A stretch of 64,000 bases of DNA from SYFT01 sp964471115. Lineage in GTDB: Bacteria; Acidobacteriota; Vicinamibacteria; Vicinamibacterales; SCN-69-37. Below, piece after piece: positions 6,551 through 17,680 of the stretch; the stretch's first letter is position 1; each line of letters opens with the position of its first letter. Location: positions 248,001 to 312,000 of the forward strand of contig CAYYFE010000001.1 in NCBI GenBank assembly GCA_964471115.1, in the 5' to 3' direction. The notes beneath the pieces are model-generated. The model was not told where the DNA came from, searched no databases, and saw only the letters and a list, made by a program, of their open reading frames with translations. A program made the position numbers and the translations under genes.

Positions 6551-8344
6551 CTAACGGGCCCGGCGGGCGGCGGTCTCCTCGCGCAGGAACTGCAACAGCG
6601 CCGGGTCCATCGTGAACTGGCGGTCACGACGCTCGCCCGGGTCCGAGTGCAGCTCGTACACCTCCTCGCGCCGGCCCAGGAACATGTAGTGATATTTCCA
6701 GATCGCGTCCGGCGTCCAGTGGAGGAGCGCGTACCGCGGCGTCTTGAGGGCGGTCTGGTGGAACGTCGTCCGCGACTGGACCGGCCGGGTCAGCGGTTGG
6801 CCCTCCCACGACGAGGGAATCGGCAGGCCCAGCCGATCGACGATCGTGGGCGCGATGTCGAGCTGCGTGCCGAACGGCAGCGGCGGCCATCCGGGGTCGC
6901 GCGCGTCATAGATCAGCATCGGGATGTTGATGAACTCCTGGTACAGCGACGTGATGTGGCCGTAGCCCTCGCGCGCCGTGGCGCCCAGTCCTTCCCCGTG
7001 GTCCGAGGTGATGATCACCAGGCTGTCGCGCAGGTAGCCTTTTTTGTCGAGTGTGGCGAAGAGCTGTTCGATCATGGCGTCGGCCTGCAGGACGCCGTTG
7101 TCGTAGTTGTTGACCACGGCTTCCCGGTCGTATTCGCCGCCAAACAGCGCGTTCCAGTCGTTCTTCACATCGGACGGGTGATAGGCCCGGTACTCGTCCA
7201 GCTTGATGCCGATGAGGTGGGTCGACATCAGGTGGATCAGGAAAAACGCCGGCGTCTCGCGGTCGGGCACGCGCGAGAGTCCTTCGAAGATGACCCGATC
7301 GTCTGCGCGGTTGAACTGCGCCGACTCCTGGCCATCAAAATACAGGGTCTGGCCTCCGCCGTAGAGCTGGCGCAGGTCCCGCCAGTCGTGGCTGCCCGAC
7401 AGGATGAAGTACGTGCCGTAGCCCTGATCGGCCAGCAGGTCGTTCAGCTTGAAGGCCTCCGGCAGCTGGCGCCGCAGATGTTTGGATGACAGCGTGCTGA
7501 TGATGCCGCAGTTGGATTCCGCGCACGTGGACGTGGCGAAGTCCACGCGACGCAGGCGCCCCGCGTCGTACAGGCTCTTGAGAAACGGCGTGGTGTCGCG
7601 GTAATACCCGTACACCGACATGTGATCGGCGCGCAGCGAGTCGGCGATGACCAGGATCACGTTGCGGCGATCGACCGTGGCTGGCGCCCGGTAGGCCGCG
7701 CGCACGGCGGGTTCCGACGCGCGCAGCGCGGCCAATCCCTCCAGGTACCGATCGTCGTAGACGTCGACCGATGTGCGCGCGAACGCCAGCAGCGGATCGC
7801 TGGTCAGCAGTTCGCTTCGAGGGGTGCGCCACCGCAGGTCACGGGCCCATCCCGCGCTGGCCAGCGTCGTCAGCACCAGCACCACACCGCCCGCCGCGCG
7901 GCGTCGCCGGGTCGCGCCCAGCGCCACCAGGCCGTCGCGCAGCGCGGACGACCACCACAGATGCGCCACGATGATCGCGACGCTGCCGGCCAGGAGCGAT
8001 CCCGTGACGGCCGGTGTCAGCGCCAGCAGGTTGCCGCCCTGGCGCCAGTCGTCGACCCACAGGCCGACCAGTTTGTAGGTGATGTTCGTGCCCATCTGGA
8101 TGTTGGACACGAAGTCGGCGAGGTACAGGTGCGCCAGCGCCACGCAGACCAGTCCAGGCACGAGGCCGATCAGCAGCTGCACCCATCGGGCCGGGCGCAG
8201 CCGCCGTGACAGCAGCAGGGCGCCCGGCACCAGCAGCGCGCCGGTGTAGAGCAGCGCCACCAGCGCCACATGGATCGGGATCAGGACCCGCGGGACGTCA
8301 AACGATCGACAGAAATAGTTGAGGATGGCCGCGCTGACGACCAT
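6551..8344 (-). CDS. Membrane-bound sulfatase/alkaline-phosphatase-fold protein
   Basis: About 597 residues: roughly five N-terminal membrane helices over the first 200 residues, then an extracytoplasmic sulfatase-fold domain. NVILVIADSLRADHMSVYGY holds the first metal aspartates. STCAESNCG is the nucleophile region, and SLVIITSDHGEGLG and GYGHITSLYQEF hold the late metal-binding Asp-His and His. The plan matches lipoteichoic-acid-synthase-like phosphotransferases and other membrane-anchored members. The sulfatase CxPSR motif is absent, so phospho- or glycerophospho-transfer is as likely as sulfate release. The start is uncertain: ATG 8344 is used, GTG 8356 is also possible, and a TTG at 8509 would overlap the upstream small gene by 112 bases. 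It probably shares an operon with the 91-residue protein. Confidence 0.82.
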   Translation of the reverse strand: MVVSAAILNYFCRSFDVPRVLIPIHVALVALLYTGALLVPGALLLSRRLRPARWVQLLIGLVPGLVCVALAHLYLADFVSNIQMGTNITYKLVGLWVDDWRQGGNLLALTPAVTGSLLAGSVAIIVAHLWWSSALRDGLVALGATRRRRAAGGVVLVLTTLASAGWARDLRWRTPRSELLTSDPLLAFARTSVDVYDDRYLEGLAALRASEPAVRAAYRAPATVDRRNVILVIADSLRADHMSVYGYYRDTTPFLKSLYDAGRLRRVDFATSTCAESNCGIISTLSSKHLRRQLPEAFKLNDLLADQGYGTYFILSGSHDWRDLRQLYGGGQTLYFDGQESAQFNRADDRVIFEGLSRVPDRETPAFFLIHLMSTHLIGIKLDEYRAYHPSDVKNDWNALFGGEYDREAVVNNYDNGVLQADAMIEQLFATLDKKGYLRDSLVIITSDHGEGLGATAREGYGHITSLYQEFINIPMLIYDARDPGWPPLPFGTQLDIAPTIVDRLGLPIPSSWEGQPLTRPVQSRTTFHQTALKTPRYALLHWTPDAIWKYHYMFLGRREEVYELHSDPGERRDRQFTMDPALLQFLREETAARRAR

Positions 8345-8397
8345 CTGGGCGCCCACATAGATCAGGGGCGCCCGCCACGCGTGTGGTGCGGGCTGGA

Positions 8398-8673
8398 TCA
8401 GTGGCTGCCCGAGCCGGACGCCGGTCCGCCACCCGACGCCGCACTGCTGCCACCGGCCGAACCGCCGTAACAGCCGTGCGCGCGCAGCTGTTCCCAGATA
8501 TGGCCGCAACCGGCGGCGCCGTTGGCCGTGCAGCGGTCGTAGGCGCGGTTGAGCCCCTCACACGCCTGCGACTGGTCCGCCTGCGTGACGCGCGTCACCG
8601 GCTCCGGAGCGAAGAACGACAGAGCGACGATGGCGACGAGGAGGGCGGCCAGCAGCAGTCGGGAGCGTGTCAT
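8398..8673 (-). CDS. Small secreted cysteine-containing protein
   Basis: A 91-residue protein I do not recognise. It has a clear signal peptide (MTRSRLLLAALLVAIVALSF) and a short core with four cysteines (SQACEGLNRAYDRCTANG, AAGCGHIW, HGCYGG). The tail is low in complexity, made of Gly/Ser/Ala. The paired cysteines suggest two disulfides in the periplasm. ATG 8673 is supported by TAACCT (8685-8680 on the minus strand) six bases upstream. It lies just before the membrane sulfatase-fold gene on the same strand. The reality of the gene rests on the signal peptide, the promoter and the cysteine pattern. Confidence 0.6.
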   Translation of the reverse strand: MTRSRLLLAALLVAIVALSFFAPEPVTRVTQADQSQACEGLNRAYDRCTANGAAGCGHIWEQLRAHGCYGGSAGGSSAASGGGPASGSGSH

Positions 8674-8679
8674 GGCGGT

Positions 8680-8685
8680 AGGTTA
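8680..8685 (-). promoter_or_regulatory. -10 box (TAACCT) of the small secreted protein gene
   Basis: TAACCT on the minus strand ends six bases before ATG 8673 and overlaps the TAA stop codon of the upstream DDAH gene. A TATA precedes it, so the exact hexamer could be shifted by a few bases. Confidence 0.4.
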
Positions 8686-9543
8686 TATCACCGGTCGCGT
8701 CAGGCAGGTTGGTCCGCCGCCGCCTTTTATCGAGATTTCAGATCCGTCATACACAAACACCTCGGCGCCCGCACGCTCGAGCGCGGCGCGCGTCCGGGGA
8801 TTGCCCTCGAGCATCACGCAGCGGCCCGGCGCGGCCGCGAAGACGTTGGCCCCCATCGACTCGGACTCCTCGTCCGGGACCTCGACGAGCCGGTAACCCA
8901 GGGCCAGCAGCCGCTCGCGGAACGGGACCGGCATCAGTGGCGAGTACACGACGGCCAGATCGCGATCCACGGGGCTGATGATGGACATCAGGTGGAAGAC
9001 GTCGCCCGGGCCTCGATAGTGGGGCAACGGCACGACGATCAGGGCGTCCACCTGGTCCCCCAGGTGCGCACGGAGCTGGGCAATCCCCGCGTCGTTGGTG
9101 CGATAGCCGCGGCCGACCGCGGCGACGCGAGGCGCCAGCCATGTGACGTCGCCGCCCTCGAGGCACCCGGGCGGCTCGATGTGTCCCAGCACGGGAATGC
9201 CGAGGGATCGGTACGCGCCGGCCAGCGCATCGGGTTCCGCGGCCCGCGCCGCTTTGCCCATGCGGCACAGGACCGCACCCTGCGGCGTCATGACCGACGC
9301 ATCACGCACGTACACGGCATCCAGCGTCAGGCCGGCGGCCGCGTCGTCGTCACAGACCCGGACCGGAGCGCCGGCCGTCCGCAACACCTCCACGAACGCG
9401 TCGAACTGGGCGATCGCGCGGGCGCACTCGGGTGCCGACGTGAAGTTCAGCGCGCGCCACTGGCGATCGATCGTCGCCTGGTCCGCGAACACGTCCCGCG
9501 CGTGGCGGACGAGCACCGACGTCCAGGGGCCCACGTCCGTCAT
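8683..9543 (-). CDS. Dimethylarginine dimethylaminohydrolase (DDAH)-family enzyme
   Basis: A 286-residue guanidino-modifying enzyme. DDAH splits methylated arginines into citrulline and a methylamine; close relatives are arginine deiminases and amidinotransferases. Family marks are YVRDASVMTPQGAVLCRMGK, CLEGGDVTWL, DVFHLMSIISPVDRDLAVVY (catalytic His) and GGGGPTCLTRPV with the nucleophilic Cys280 near the C-terminus. The ATG at 9543 overlaps the TGA of the upstream permease gene (ATGA), so the two are translationally coupled. The frame is open further upstream but that region is covered by the permease. The exact substrate (dimethylarginine, arginine or a related guanidine) is not proven by sequence. 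Confidence 0.85.
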   Translation of the reverse strand: MTDVGPWTSVLVRHARDVFADQATIDRQWRALNFTSAPECARAIAQFDAFVEVLRTAGAPVRVCDDDAAAGLTLDAVYVRDASVMTPQGAVLCRMGKAARAAEPDALAGAYRSLGIPVLGHIEPPGCLEGGDVTWLAPRVAAVGRGYRTNDAGIAQLRAHLGDQVDALIVVPLPHYRGPGDVFHLMSIISPVDRDLAVVYSPLMPVPFRERLLALGYRLVEVPDEESESMGANVFAAAPGRCVMLEGNPRTRAALERAGAEVFVYDGSEISIKGGGGPTCLTRPVI

Positions 9544-10814
9544 GCGCGTCTGGTCACCCACACGAACACGGGCAGGCCGCTCATCAGCAGCAGGAAGCCC
9601 CACATGACCGTCTCCGCCCCGGCGCCCACGGTGGCCCAGAGCGCATACACGAACGCGAGCGCGGCCACCACGCGCACGCCCATGGAGAGCCCGGTGCGAT
9701 CCAGCCGGAACAGGGCCATCGAGCAGAACGCGTACGGAATCAGCGTGGCCAGCGTCGACAGCAGAATGACGAACGTATACAGCCCCACCAGTCCGCGTGT
9801 GTAGTTGCTGGCGACGAGGATCGTGGTGAGGACGCCGGCGATGATCATGCCGGCATCCGGTGTGCCCCGTGCCGACTCGCGCGCGAAGATCGACGGGAAG
9901 AGCCCGTCCCTGGCCGCCGCCATCGGCAGTTGTCCGACGATCAGCGTCCATCCATTCAACGCGCCCAGGCAGGACACGGCGGCCGCCAGGGCGACCAGCG
10001 CGGCCGCACCGTCGCCGGCCAGCGTCCGGGCCGCATCGGCGAACGGCGCCGTCGTCGTCGCCAGTTGCGCCGCCGGCACGAGCGACATCACGCCGATGGT
10101 GGAGAGGATGTAGAGCGCGGCCGTGACCAGCGTGCCGAGGACCGTCGCGCGTGCGATTGTGCGCGCGGGATTGGTGATGTGGCCGGCCGGGACCGTGCCC
10201 GATTCCACGCCCAGGAACGCAAACAACGTCAGCGTGGCGGCGGCAGTGACGCCCGCGGCGGTCTCACGCGGCGTCTCGGTGGGGATGGCGAACGCTTCCG
10301 GCCTGAAGAACCAGAGGCCGCCGATGCCCACCAGCGCCAGCGGCAGAATCTTGATCACCGTCGTCAGCACCTGCAGACGCGCTACACGCCTGATGCCCGA
10401 CATGTTGATGGCGACGAACACCCAGACCAGCGCGATGGCGAGCAACGCGCCGAACAGCGGCCGCTCGACGACCATGGGGATGAAGGGGCCCAGGTACCCG
10501 ACGCCGGCAATCGCCAGCGCCGCGGTCGTCGACCAGACCGAAATCCAGTAGCCCCAGGCAATCAGGAACCCCGGCAGGTCGCCGAACGCCGCGCGGGTGT
10601 AGGCGTACGGGCCGCCGGTCATGGGGGCCAGCCGCGCCAGGCGGGCAAACACCACCGCGACGCAGATGGCGCCCGCCGTGGTCATCACCCAGCCGGCGAG
10701 ACTCAGGCCGCCGTACGCGGCCAGGGAGGCCGGCAACACGAACACGCCCGAGCCGATCGTGTTCCCCACGACGAGGGCCACCGCCGAGCCGAACCCAAGC
10801 TCCCGCCGCGTCAC
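9540..10814 (-). CDS. APC-family amino acid permease
   Basis: About 424 residues with eleven to twelve membrane helices. The substrate motif of the APC superfamily is clear in helix 1 (VVGNTIGSGVFVLPASL), followed by MTGGPYAYTRAAFGDLPGF and GVESGTVPAGHITNPARTIA in helix 6. The closest overall look is to the arginine/agmatine (AdiC-like) and related basic amino acid transporters, which fits its coupling to a DDAH-type enzyme. GTG 10814 is chosen because a TATCGT box (10828-10823) ends eight bases upstream; GTG 10832 is the alternative and would put that box inside the coding region. It is divergent from the FAD oxidoreductase gene at 10853. Confidence 0.85.
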   Translation of the reverse strand: MTRRELGFGSAVALVVGNTIGSGVFVLPASLAAYGGLSLAGWVMTTAGAICVAVVFARLARLAPMTGGPYAYTRAAFGDLPGFLIAWGYWISVWSTTAALAIAGVGYLGPFIPMVVERPLFGALLAIALVWVFVAINMSGIRRVARLQVLTTVIKILPLALVGIGGLWFFRPEAFAIPTETPRETAAGVTAAATLTLFAFLGVESGTVPAGHITNPARTIARATVLGTLVTAALYILSTIGVMSLVPAAQLATTTAPFADAARTLAGDGAAALVALAAAVSCLGALNGWTLIVGQLPMAAARDGLFPSIFARESARGTPDAGMIIAGVLTTILVASNYTRGLVGLYTFVILLSTLATLIPYAFCSMALFRLDRTGLSMGVRVVAALAFVYALWATVGAGAETVMWGFLLLMSGLPVFVWVTRRA

Positions 10815-10822
10815 GCCCGCGA

Positions 10823-10845
10823 ACGATATCACCTGCTGGTATCCT
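10823..10845. promoter_or_regulatory. Divergent -10 boxes, permease and FAD oxidoreductase
   Basis: Minus strand: TATCGT (10828-10823) lies eight bases before GTG 10814. Plus strand: extended -10 TGGTATCCT (box 10840-10845) lies seven bases before ATG 10853. The genes are so close that the permease and oxidoreductase promoters must share their upstream DNA, which points to joint control. Confidence 0.45.
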
Positions 10846-10852
10846 TGGCCCG

Positions 10853-12073
10853 ATGACAGCCTACGGTCAGTCGTTCTGGACGCGGCGGGACAAACCCGCG
10901 CGCACGCCCCGCGCCTCGCTCAAGGGGGCTCTGACGACCGATGTGGTCATCATCGGCGGCGGGCTCACGGGATGCGCCACCGCGTTCGTCCTGGCGAAGG
11001 CCGGCGTCAAGGTCATCCTGCTCGAGCAGCACACGCTGGCGTCCGGCTCCACCAGCCGCGGCATGGGACTGGTGCTGCCGACCGCCGATGTGGCGTTTGG
11101 TCAGGCGGTGAAGGACGCCGGCGCGCGGCCCGCCCGGGTGGCGTACGCAGAACTGCGGCGCAGCGCGCGCGAGTTCCCCGCCGCGCTGGCGAAACTGAAG
11201 ATCAAGGCCGACGCGTCGGGTGCCGACCTGTTGATCAATGCGCCGTTCACCAACGACGCCGCGCTGTTGAAGAAGGAGGTCGCGCAGCGGAAGGCCGCGC
11301 GGCTCGACGGGGCGTGGATCAACGCCGCGGCCGCGCGTGAGGCGCTGGCGACCGAAACGCAGGGCGCGATGCGGCTGCGTGACGCCTGGGGGTGTGACCC
11401 GGTCAAGGCGGCGCGGGGCCTGGCGGCCGCGGCGTCGGCGGCCGGCGCGCGCCTGGTCGAGGGCGCGGTCGTCAAGAAGACCACGTTCACGCGCAAGACG
11501 GTGACCGTCGTGTTGCCGGGCGCGTCCATCACCGCCCGCGGCGTGGTCGTTGCCACCGGCGAACCCGGACGGCTGTTCCATCAACTGCAGCGGCATGTGC
11601 GGGTCAGCCGCGGGTATGCCGTCGTGACCGATCCCCTCACGCGGGCGATGCGCAGCGCGGTGGGGGCGCAGTCGGCGATCTACACCGAGGCGACCGAGTC
11701 GCCGAGGTGGCTGCGCTGGCTGGCCGACGGCCGCGCGTTGTTCGGCGGCCTGTCGGGCCCGGCGCCGGCGGCCGCGTTGCAGGACAAGGCCGTCGTCGCG
11801 CGGACCAATCAGTTGATGTACGAGTTGTCCCTGCGGTATCCCGACATCTCGGGGCTGCCGCCCGCCTTCGGCTGGGACATGCCGGTGGTCACCACGGCCG
11901 ATGGACTGCCGTGGATCGGCCCCCACCGCAACTACCCGTTCCATTTTTTTGCCATGGCGTTCGGGTGGCATGGCGAGGCGTTTGGCTGGCTGGCGGCCCA
12001 GGCCGCCGGGCGGTATTTCACGGGAAAGGCGACCAAAGACGACGCCCTTTTGGGATTCGCCCGCGCGCTGTAA
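10853..12073 (+). CDS. FAD-dependent amino acid/amine oxidoreductase (DAO family)
   Basis: A 406-residue flavoprotein. The Rossmann motif is at the N-terminus (TDVVIIGGGLTGCATAFVLA, residues 29-48), with a following acidic residue at the end of strand 2 (VILLEQ). The C-terminal WIGPHRNYPFHFFAMAFGWH stretch is the FAD-contacting end typical of the DAO fold. This family oxidises secondary or primary amines such as sarcosine, glycine, D-amino acids or gamma-glutamylputrescine. The substrate is not certain. Its divergence from a permease-DDAH pair suggests work on nitrogen-rich amino acids or the amines released from them. The start ATG follows an extended -10 by seven bases, so it is probably leaderless. 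Confidence 0.82.
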   Translation: MTAYGQSFWTRRDKPARTPRASLKGALTTDVVIIGGGLTGCATAFVLAKAGVKVILLEQHTLASGSTSRGMGLVLPTADVAFGQAVKDAGARPARVAYAELRRSAREFPAALAKLKIKADASGADLLINAPFTNDAALLKKEVAQRKAARLDGAWINAAAAREALATETQGAMRLRDAWGCDPVKAARGLAAAASAAGARLVEGAVVKKTTFTRKTVTVVLPGASITARGVVVATGEPGRLFHQLQRHVRVSRGYAVVTDPLTRAMRSAVGAQSAIYTEATESPRWLRWLADGRALFGGLSGPAPAAALQDKAVVARTNQLMYELSLRYPDISGLPPAFGWDMPVVTTADGLPWIGPHRNYPFHFFAMAFGWHGEAFGWLAAQAAGRYFTGKATKDDALLGFARAL

Positions 12074-12124
12074 CATCTGCCGACTCCTCCAGGTCTAAGC
12101 GGAAGGGCAACCGAGGGAACTCGA

Positions 12125-13594
12125 ATGGCAGTGCAGGGATCCGGCCAGTGGCCGCTGCTTGATCATCTCTTGCGCCGGGCGGGCTTTGGCGCCACGCCGG
12201 CCGAGCGCGAGTCCTACCTCGGGCGTCCCTACGCCGACATCGTCGATGAACTGATCGATTTCGATCCGCTCGCGAGCTCGGTGGATCATCTGATGCAGAC
12301 GCCGGGGCACGTCGGCATCACGGCGCGCAACGGCGCGTTCACGCCCAACACCGTCATCAACGACGCGCGGCAGCGCTGGCTGTTCCGCATGGTGCATGCC
12401 GCCGCGCCGTTCAAGGAAAAGATGGCGCTCTTCTGGCACCATCACTTCGCGACGGCGTACAGCAAGCTGGCCGGCACGGTCGGCGGCGACTTCGGCACCC
12501 GCATGATGGACGCCAACCCGGCCACCGACGCCGGCGGCGTGCGTGGACAGATCGAATTGTTCCGGCAGCAGGGCCTCGGGAAGTTCCGCGACCTGCTGGT
12601 GGAGGTCGCCAAGGATCCGGCGATGATCGTGTGGCTGGACGGCCGGACCAACGTCCGCGCGCGGCCGCAGGAGAACTTCGGCCGCGAGTTGATGGAGCTG
12701 TTCACGTTCGGCATCGGAAACTATACGGAAGCCGACGTGTACGCCGCGGCGCGGGTGTTCACCGGCTGGAACCTGTCGCAGCTCGATCGCAACCTGCCCA
12801 CGACGCGGTACGTGTTCAATTACAACGCCGCGCAGCACGACACGACGGCCAAGACGTTCACGTTTGCCATCTACCCGGACGGATCCCGCACGATCCCCGC
12901 GCGCAGCGCCGCGGCGGGCATGCAGGACGGCCTGGATCTGATTGCCGCGCTGGCGATCCATCCGCAGACCGCCCAGCGGCTGGCCCGGCGCCTGTGGACC
13001 TGGTTCGTGAGTGAACTGCACGAGGCGGATGCCGCGTGGGTGGATCACATCGCCTCGGTGTATCTCGACAACGATACGGACATGCGCGTGGTGATGCGCG
13101 AAGTGCTGCGGAGCCTGGCGTTCCGTCACCCGTCGCACCATCTGGCGCGGTACGCGTGGCCGGTGGAATACGTCGTGCGCGCGCTGAAGGAACTCGGCCA
13201 CGTCGGGTTTTCGGTCAACGACACCCTCACGCCGCTGGTCAACATGGGCCAGCAGTTGTTCGAACCGCCGGATGTCAACGGCTGGGCGACCGGGCCGCTC
13301 TGGTTTTCGACCGGCGCCATGCTGGCCCGGATGAACTTCGCGTCACAACTCGCGTCCAACCAGCGCTTCGAACTGCGCAATGCCGCGCGCGCCCACAACC
13401 GGTCGCCGGAGGCGCTGCTGGAGTTTGCGACCGGACGGCTGACGCTGCCCGCGTTGTCATCGTCGATGCGCGCCACGTTGCTCGACTACCTCCGCGCGGG
13501 CGGGGCGTGGACCGGCTCGGACGCCCAGCTGCTGACCAAGACCGGCGGCACGCTCCACCTGCTGGTCGGGTCGGGCGAGTATCAGTTCGTGTAG
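12125..13594 (+). CDS. DUF1800 family protein
   Basis: A 489-residue protein of the DUF1800 family, recognised by LDHLLRRAGFGATPAERESY near the N-terminus, KEKMALFWHHHFATAYSKL, LGKFRDLLVEVAKDPAMIVW, ARPQENFGRELMELFTFGIG and FEPPDVNGWATGPLW. The function is unknown. The family is found almost always next to a DUF1501 gene, as here, in bacteria that secrete many proteins. ATG 12125 has a ribosome-binding site (GAGGGAA) at proper spacing. A possible -10 (TAACAT, 12071-12076) sits at the end of the previous gene and would give a leader of about 40 bases. No signal peptide is evident. Confidence 0.88.
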   Translation: MAVQGSGQWPLLDHLLRRAGFGATPAERESYLGRPYADIVDELIDFDPLASSVDHLMQTPGHVGITARNGAFTPNTVINDARQRWLFRMVHAAAPFKEKMALFWHHHFATAYSKLAGTVGGDFGTRMMDANPATDAGGVRGQIELFRQQGLGKFRDLLVEVAKDPAMIVWLDGRTNVRARPQENFGRELMELFTFGIGNYTEADVYAAARVFTGWNLSQLDRNLPTTRYVFNYNAAQHDTTAKTFTFAIYPDGSRTIPARSAAAGMQDGLDLIAALAIHPQTAQRLARRLWTWFVSELHEADAAWVDHIASVYLDNDTDMRVVMREVLRSLAFRHPSHHLARYAWPVEYVVRALKELGHVGFSVNDTLTPLVNMGQQLFEPPDVNGWATGPLWFSTGAMLARMNFASQLASNQRFELRNAARAHNRSPEALLEFATGRLTLPALSSSMRATLLDYLRAGGAWTGSDAQLLTKTGGTLHLLVGSGEYQFV

Positions 13595-13610
13595 CCGGGG
13601 GACGCAGGGC

Positions 13611-14862
13611 ATGAAGGTCACGCGCAGACAGTTCGTCAAGGGCGGCGTCACGGCGTTCACCGTGAGCCTCGCATCCCCCGCGTTTCTGAGCGACATTGCG
13701 CGCGCGCAGGGGGCGTCGCGGCGCAACCTCGTGGTGTTGTACCTGAGCGGCGGCAATGATGCGCTGAGTACGCTGGTGCCGTACACCGATGCGTTCTACT
13801 ACTCGCGTCGGCCGACGCTGGCCGTGCCGGCCGCCAGTGTGCTGCAGGTGGGCGCCGATCGATCGGGCAAGGCGCTGGGACTGCATCCGCGCCTCACCGG
13901 GCTGCGGCAGATCTTCGACGCCGGGGATCTGGCGCTGATCCAGCGGACGGGGTACCCGAACTCGAGCCGGTCGCATTTCCTGGGCACGGACATCTGGTCG
14001 ACGGCCAATCCCGCGAATTCCACGGGAGCGGGCTGGCTGGGCCGCTATCTCGACGCGCTGCCCGATCCGGTCGATCCGCTCGTCGGCTGGAGCACGGTGC
14101 GCGAGCTGCCGCATGCGCTGGAAGGACGCGAGGTCAGCGTGCCGGCGATTCCGAGTGTGGCCGGGTACGCGTTCTCCAGTCCGAACACGGGGAGTGAGGC
14201 CGTGTACTCGCGCGCGGCCATGACGGCCATTGCGTCACACGTGCCCGTGGATCGGCCGCATCTGGCGTTCGTCAACGGGACGTCGATGGCGGCGCTGGCC
14301 ACGCTCGATCGCGTGGCGTCGGTGGCGTCGTATACGGGGACGGTGGCGTACGCCAACAACGGTCTGGCGCAGGCGCTCAAGGCGGTGGCAGGGGCGATCG
14401 CGCGCGGCATCGGCACCAAGGTGTTCTGGGTGCAGATCGGCGGGTTCGACACCCACGCCGGCCAGGGCACCAACGCCGCGAATGCGGGGTACGCCAATCT
14501 GATGGGCACCGTCGGCGACAGTGTGCTGGCGTTCTACAACGACATGCGGAACCAGGGACTGCTGCAGGACACGCTCGTGCTCCAGTTCTCCGAGTTCGGC
14601 CGGCGCATCGCGGAAAACGGCAGCCAGGGCACCGACCACGGCGCGGCCGGCCTGATGATGGCCATTGGCGGCGGCGTCAACGGCGGCCTCTACGGCACGG
14701 CTCCGTCGCTTAAACCGAACAACGTCGATGGCACGCTCGAGAACAGCGGCAACGACGTCACCTGGGAAACCGACTTCCGGTCGGTCTACGCGCGTGTGCT
14801 CGATCAGTGGCTGGGCGCCGATTCCGTGTCCATCCTCGGCGGCAACTTCAGGAACAGCAGTC

Positions 14863-14876
<14 letters not shown>
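13611..14876 (+). CDS. DUF1501 family protein with Tat signal
   Basis: A 421-residue protein that starts with a twin-arginine signal (MKVTRRQFVKGG, then a hydrophobic stretch ending at DIARAQ), so it is exported folded by the Tat system. The body has the sulfatase/phosphatase-like DUF1501 pattern: NLVVLYLSGGNDALSTLVPY, RSHFLGTDIWSTANP, KVFWVQIGGFDTHAGQG, VLQFSEFGRRIAENGSQGTD and HGAAGLMMAIGG. The paired Asp and His residues suggest a metal site. It is 16 bases behind the DUF1800 gene and shares its transcript. Its last 14 bases overlap the end of the convergent kinase gene. The molecular function is unknown. Confidence 0.88.
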
Positions 14877-17649
<2,773 letters not shown>

Positions 17650-17655
17650 GCACGA

Positions 17656-17678
17656 ATTGTAGTGCGGAGTGCCGCAGC
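17656..17678 (-). promoter_or_regulatory. -10 box (TACAAT) of the kinase gene with repeat-like upstream DNA
   Basis: TACAAT (17661-17656 on the minus strand) ends six bases before ATG 17649. The bases just upstream read GCGGCACTCCGCAC, the same words as in the heptamer array at 62502-62669. This suggests a remnant of that repeat family beside the promoter. Confidence 0.5.
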
Positions 17679-17680
17679 GC

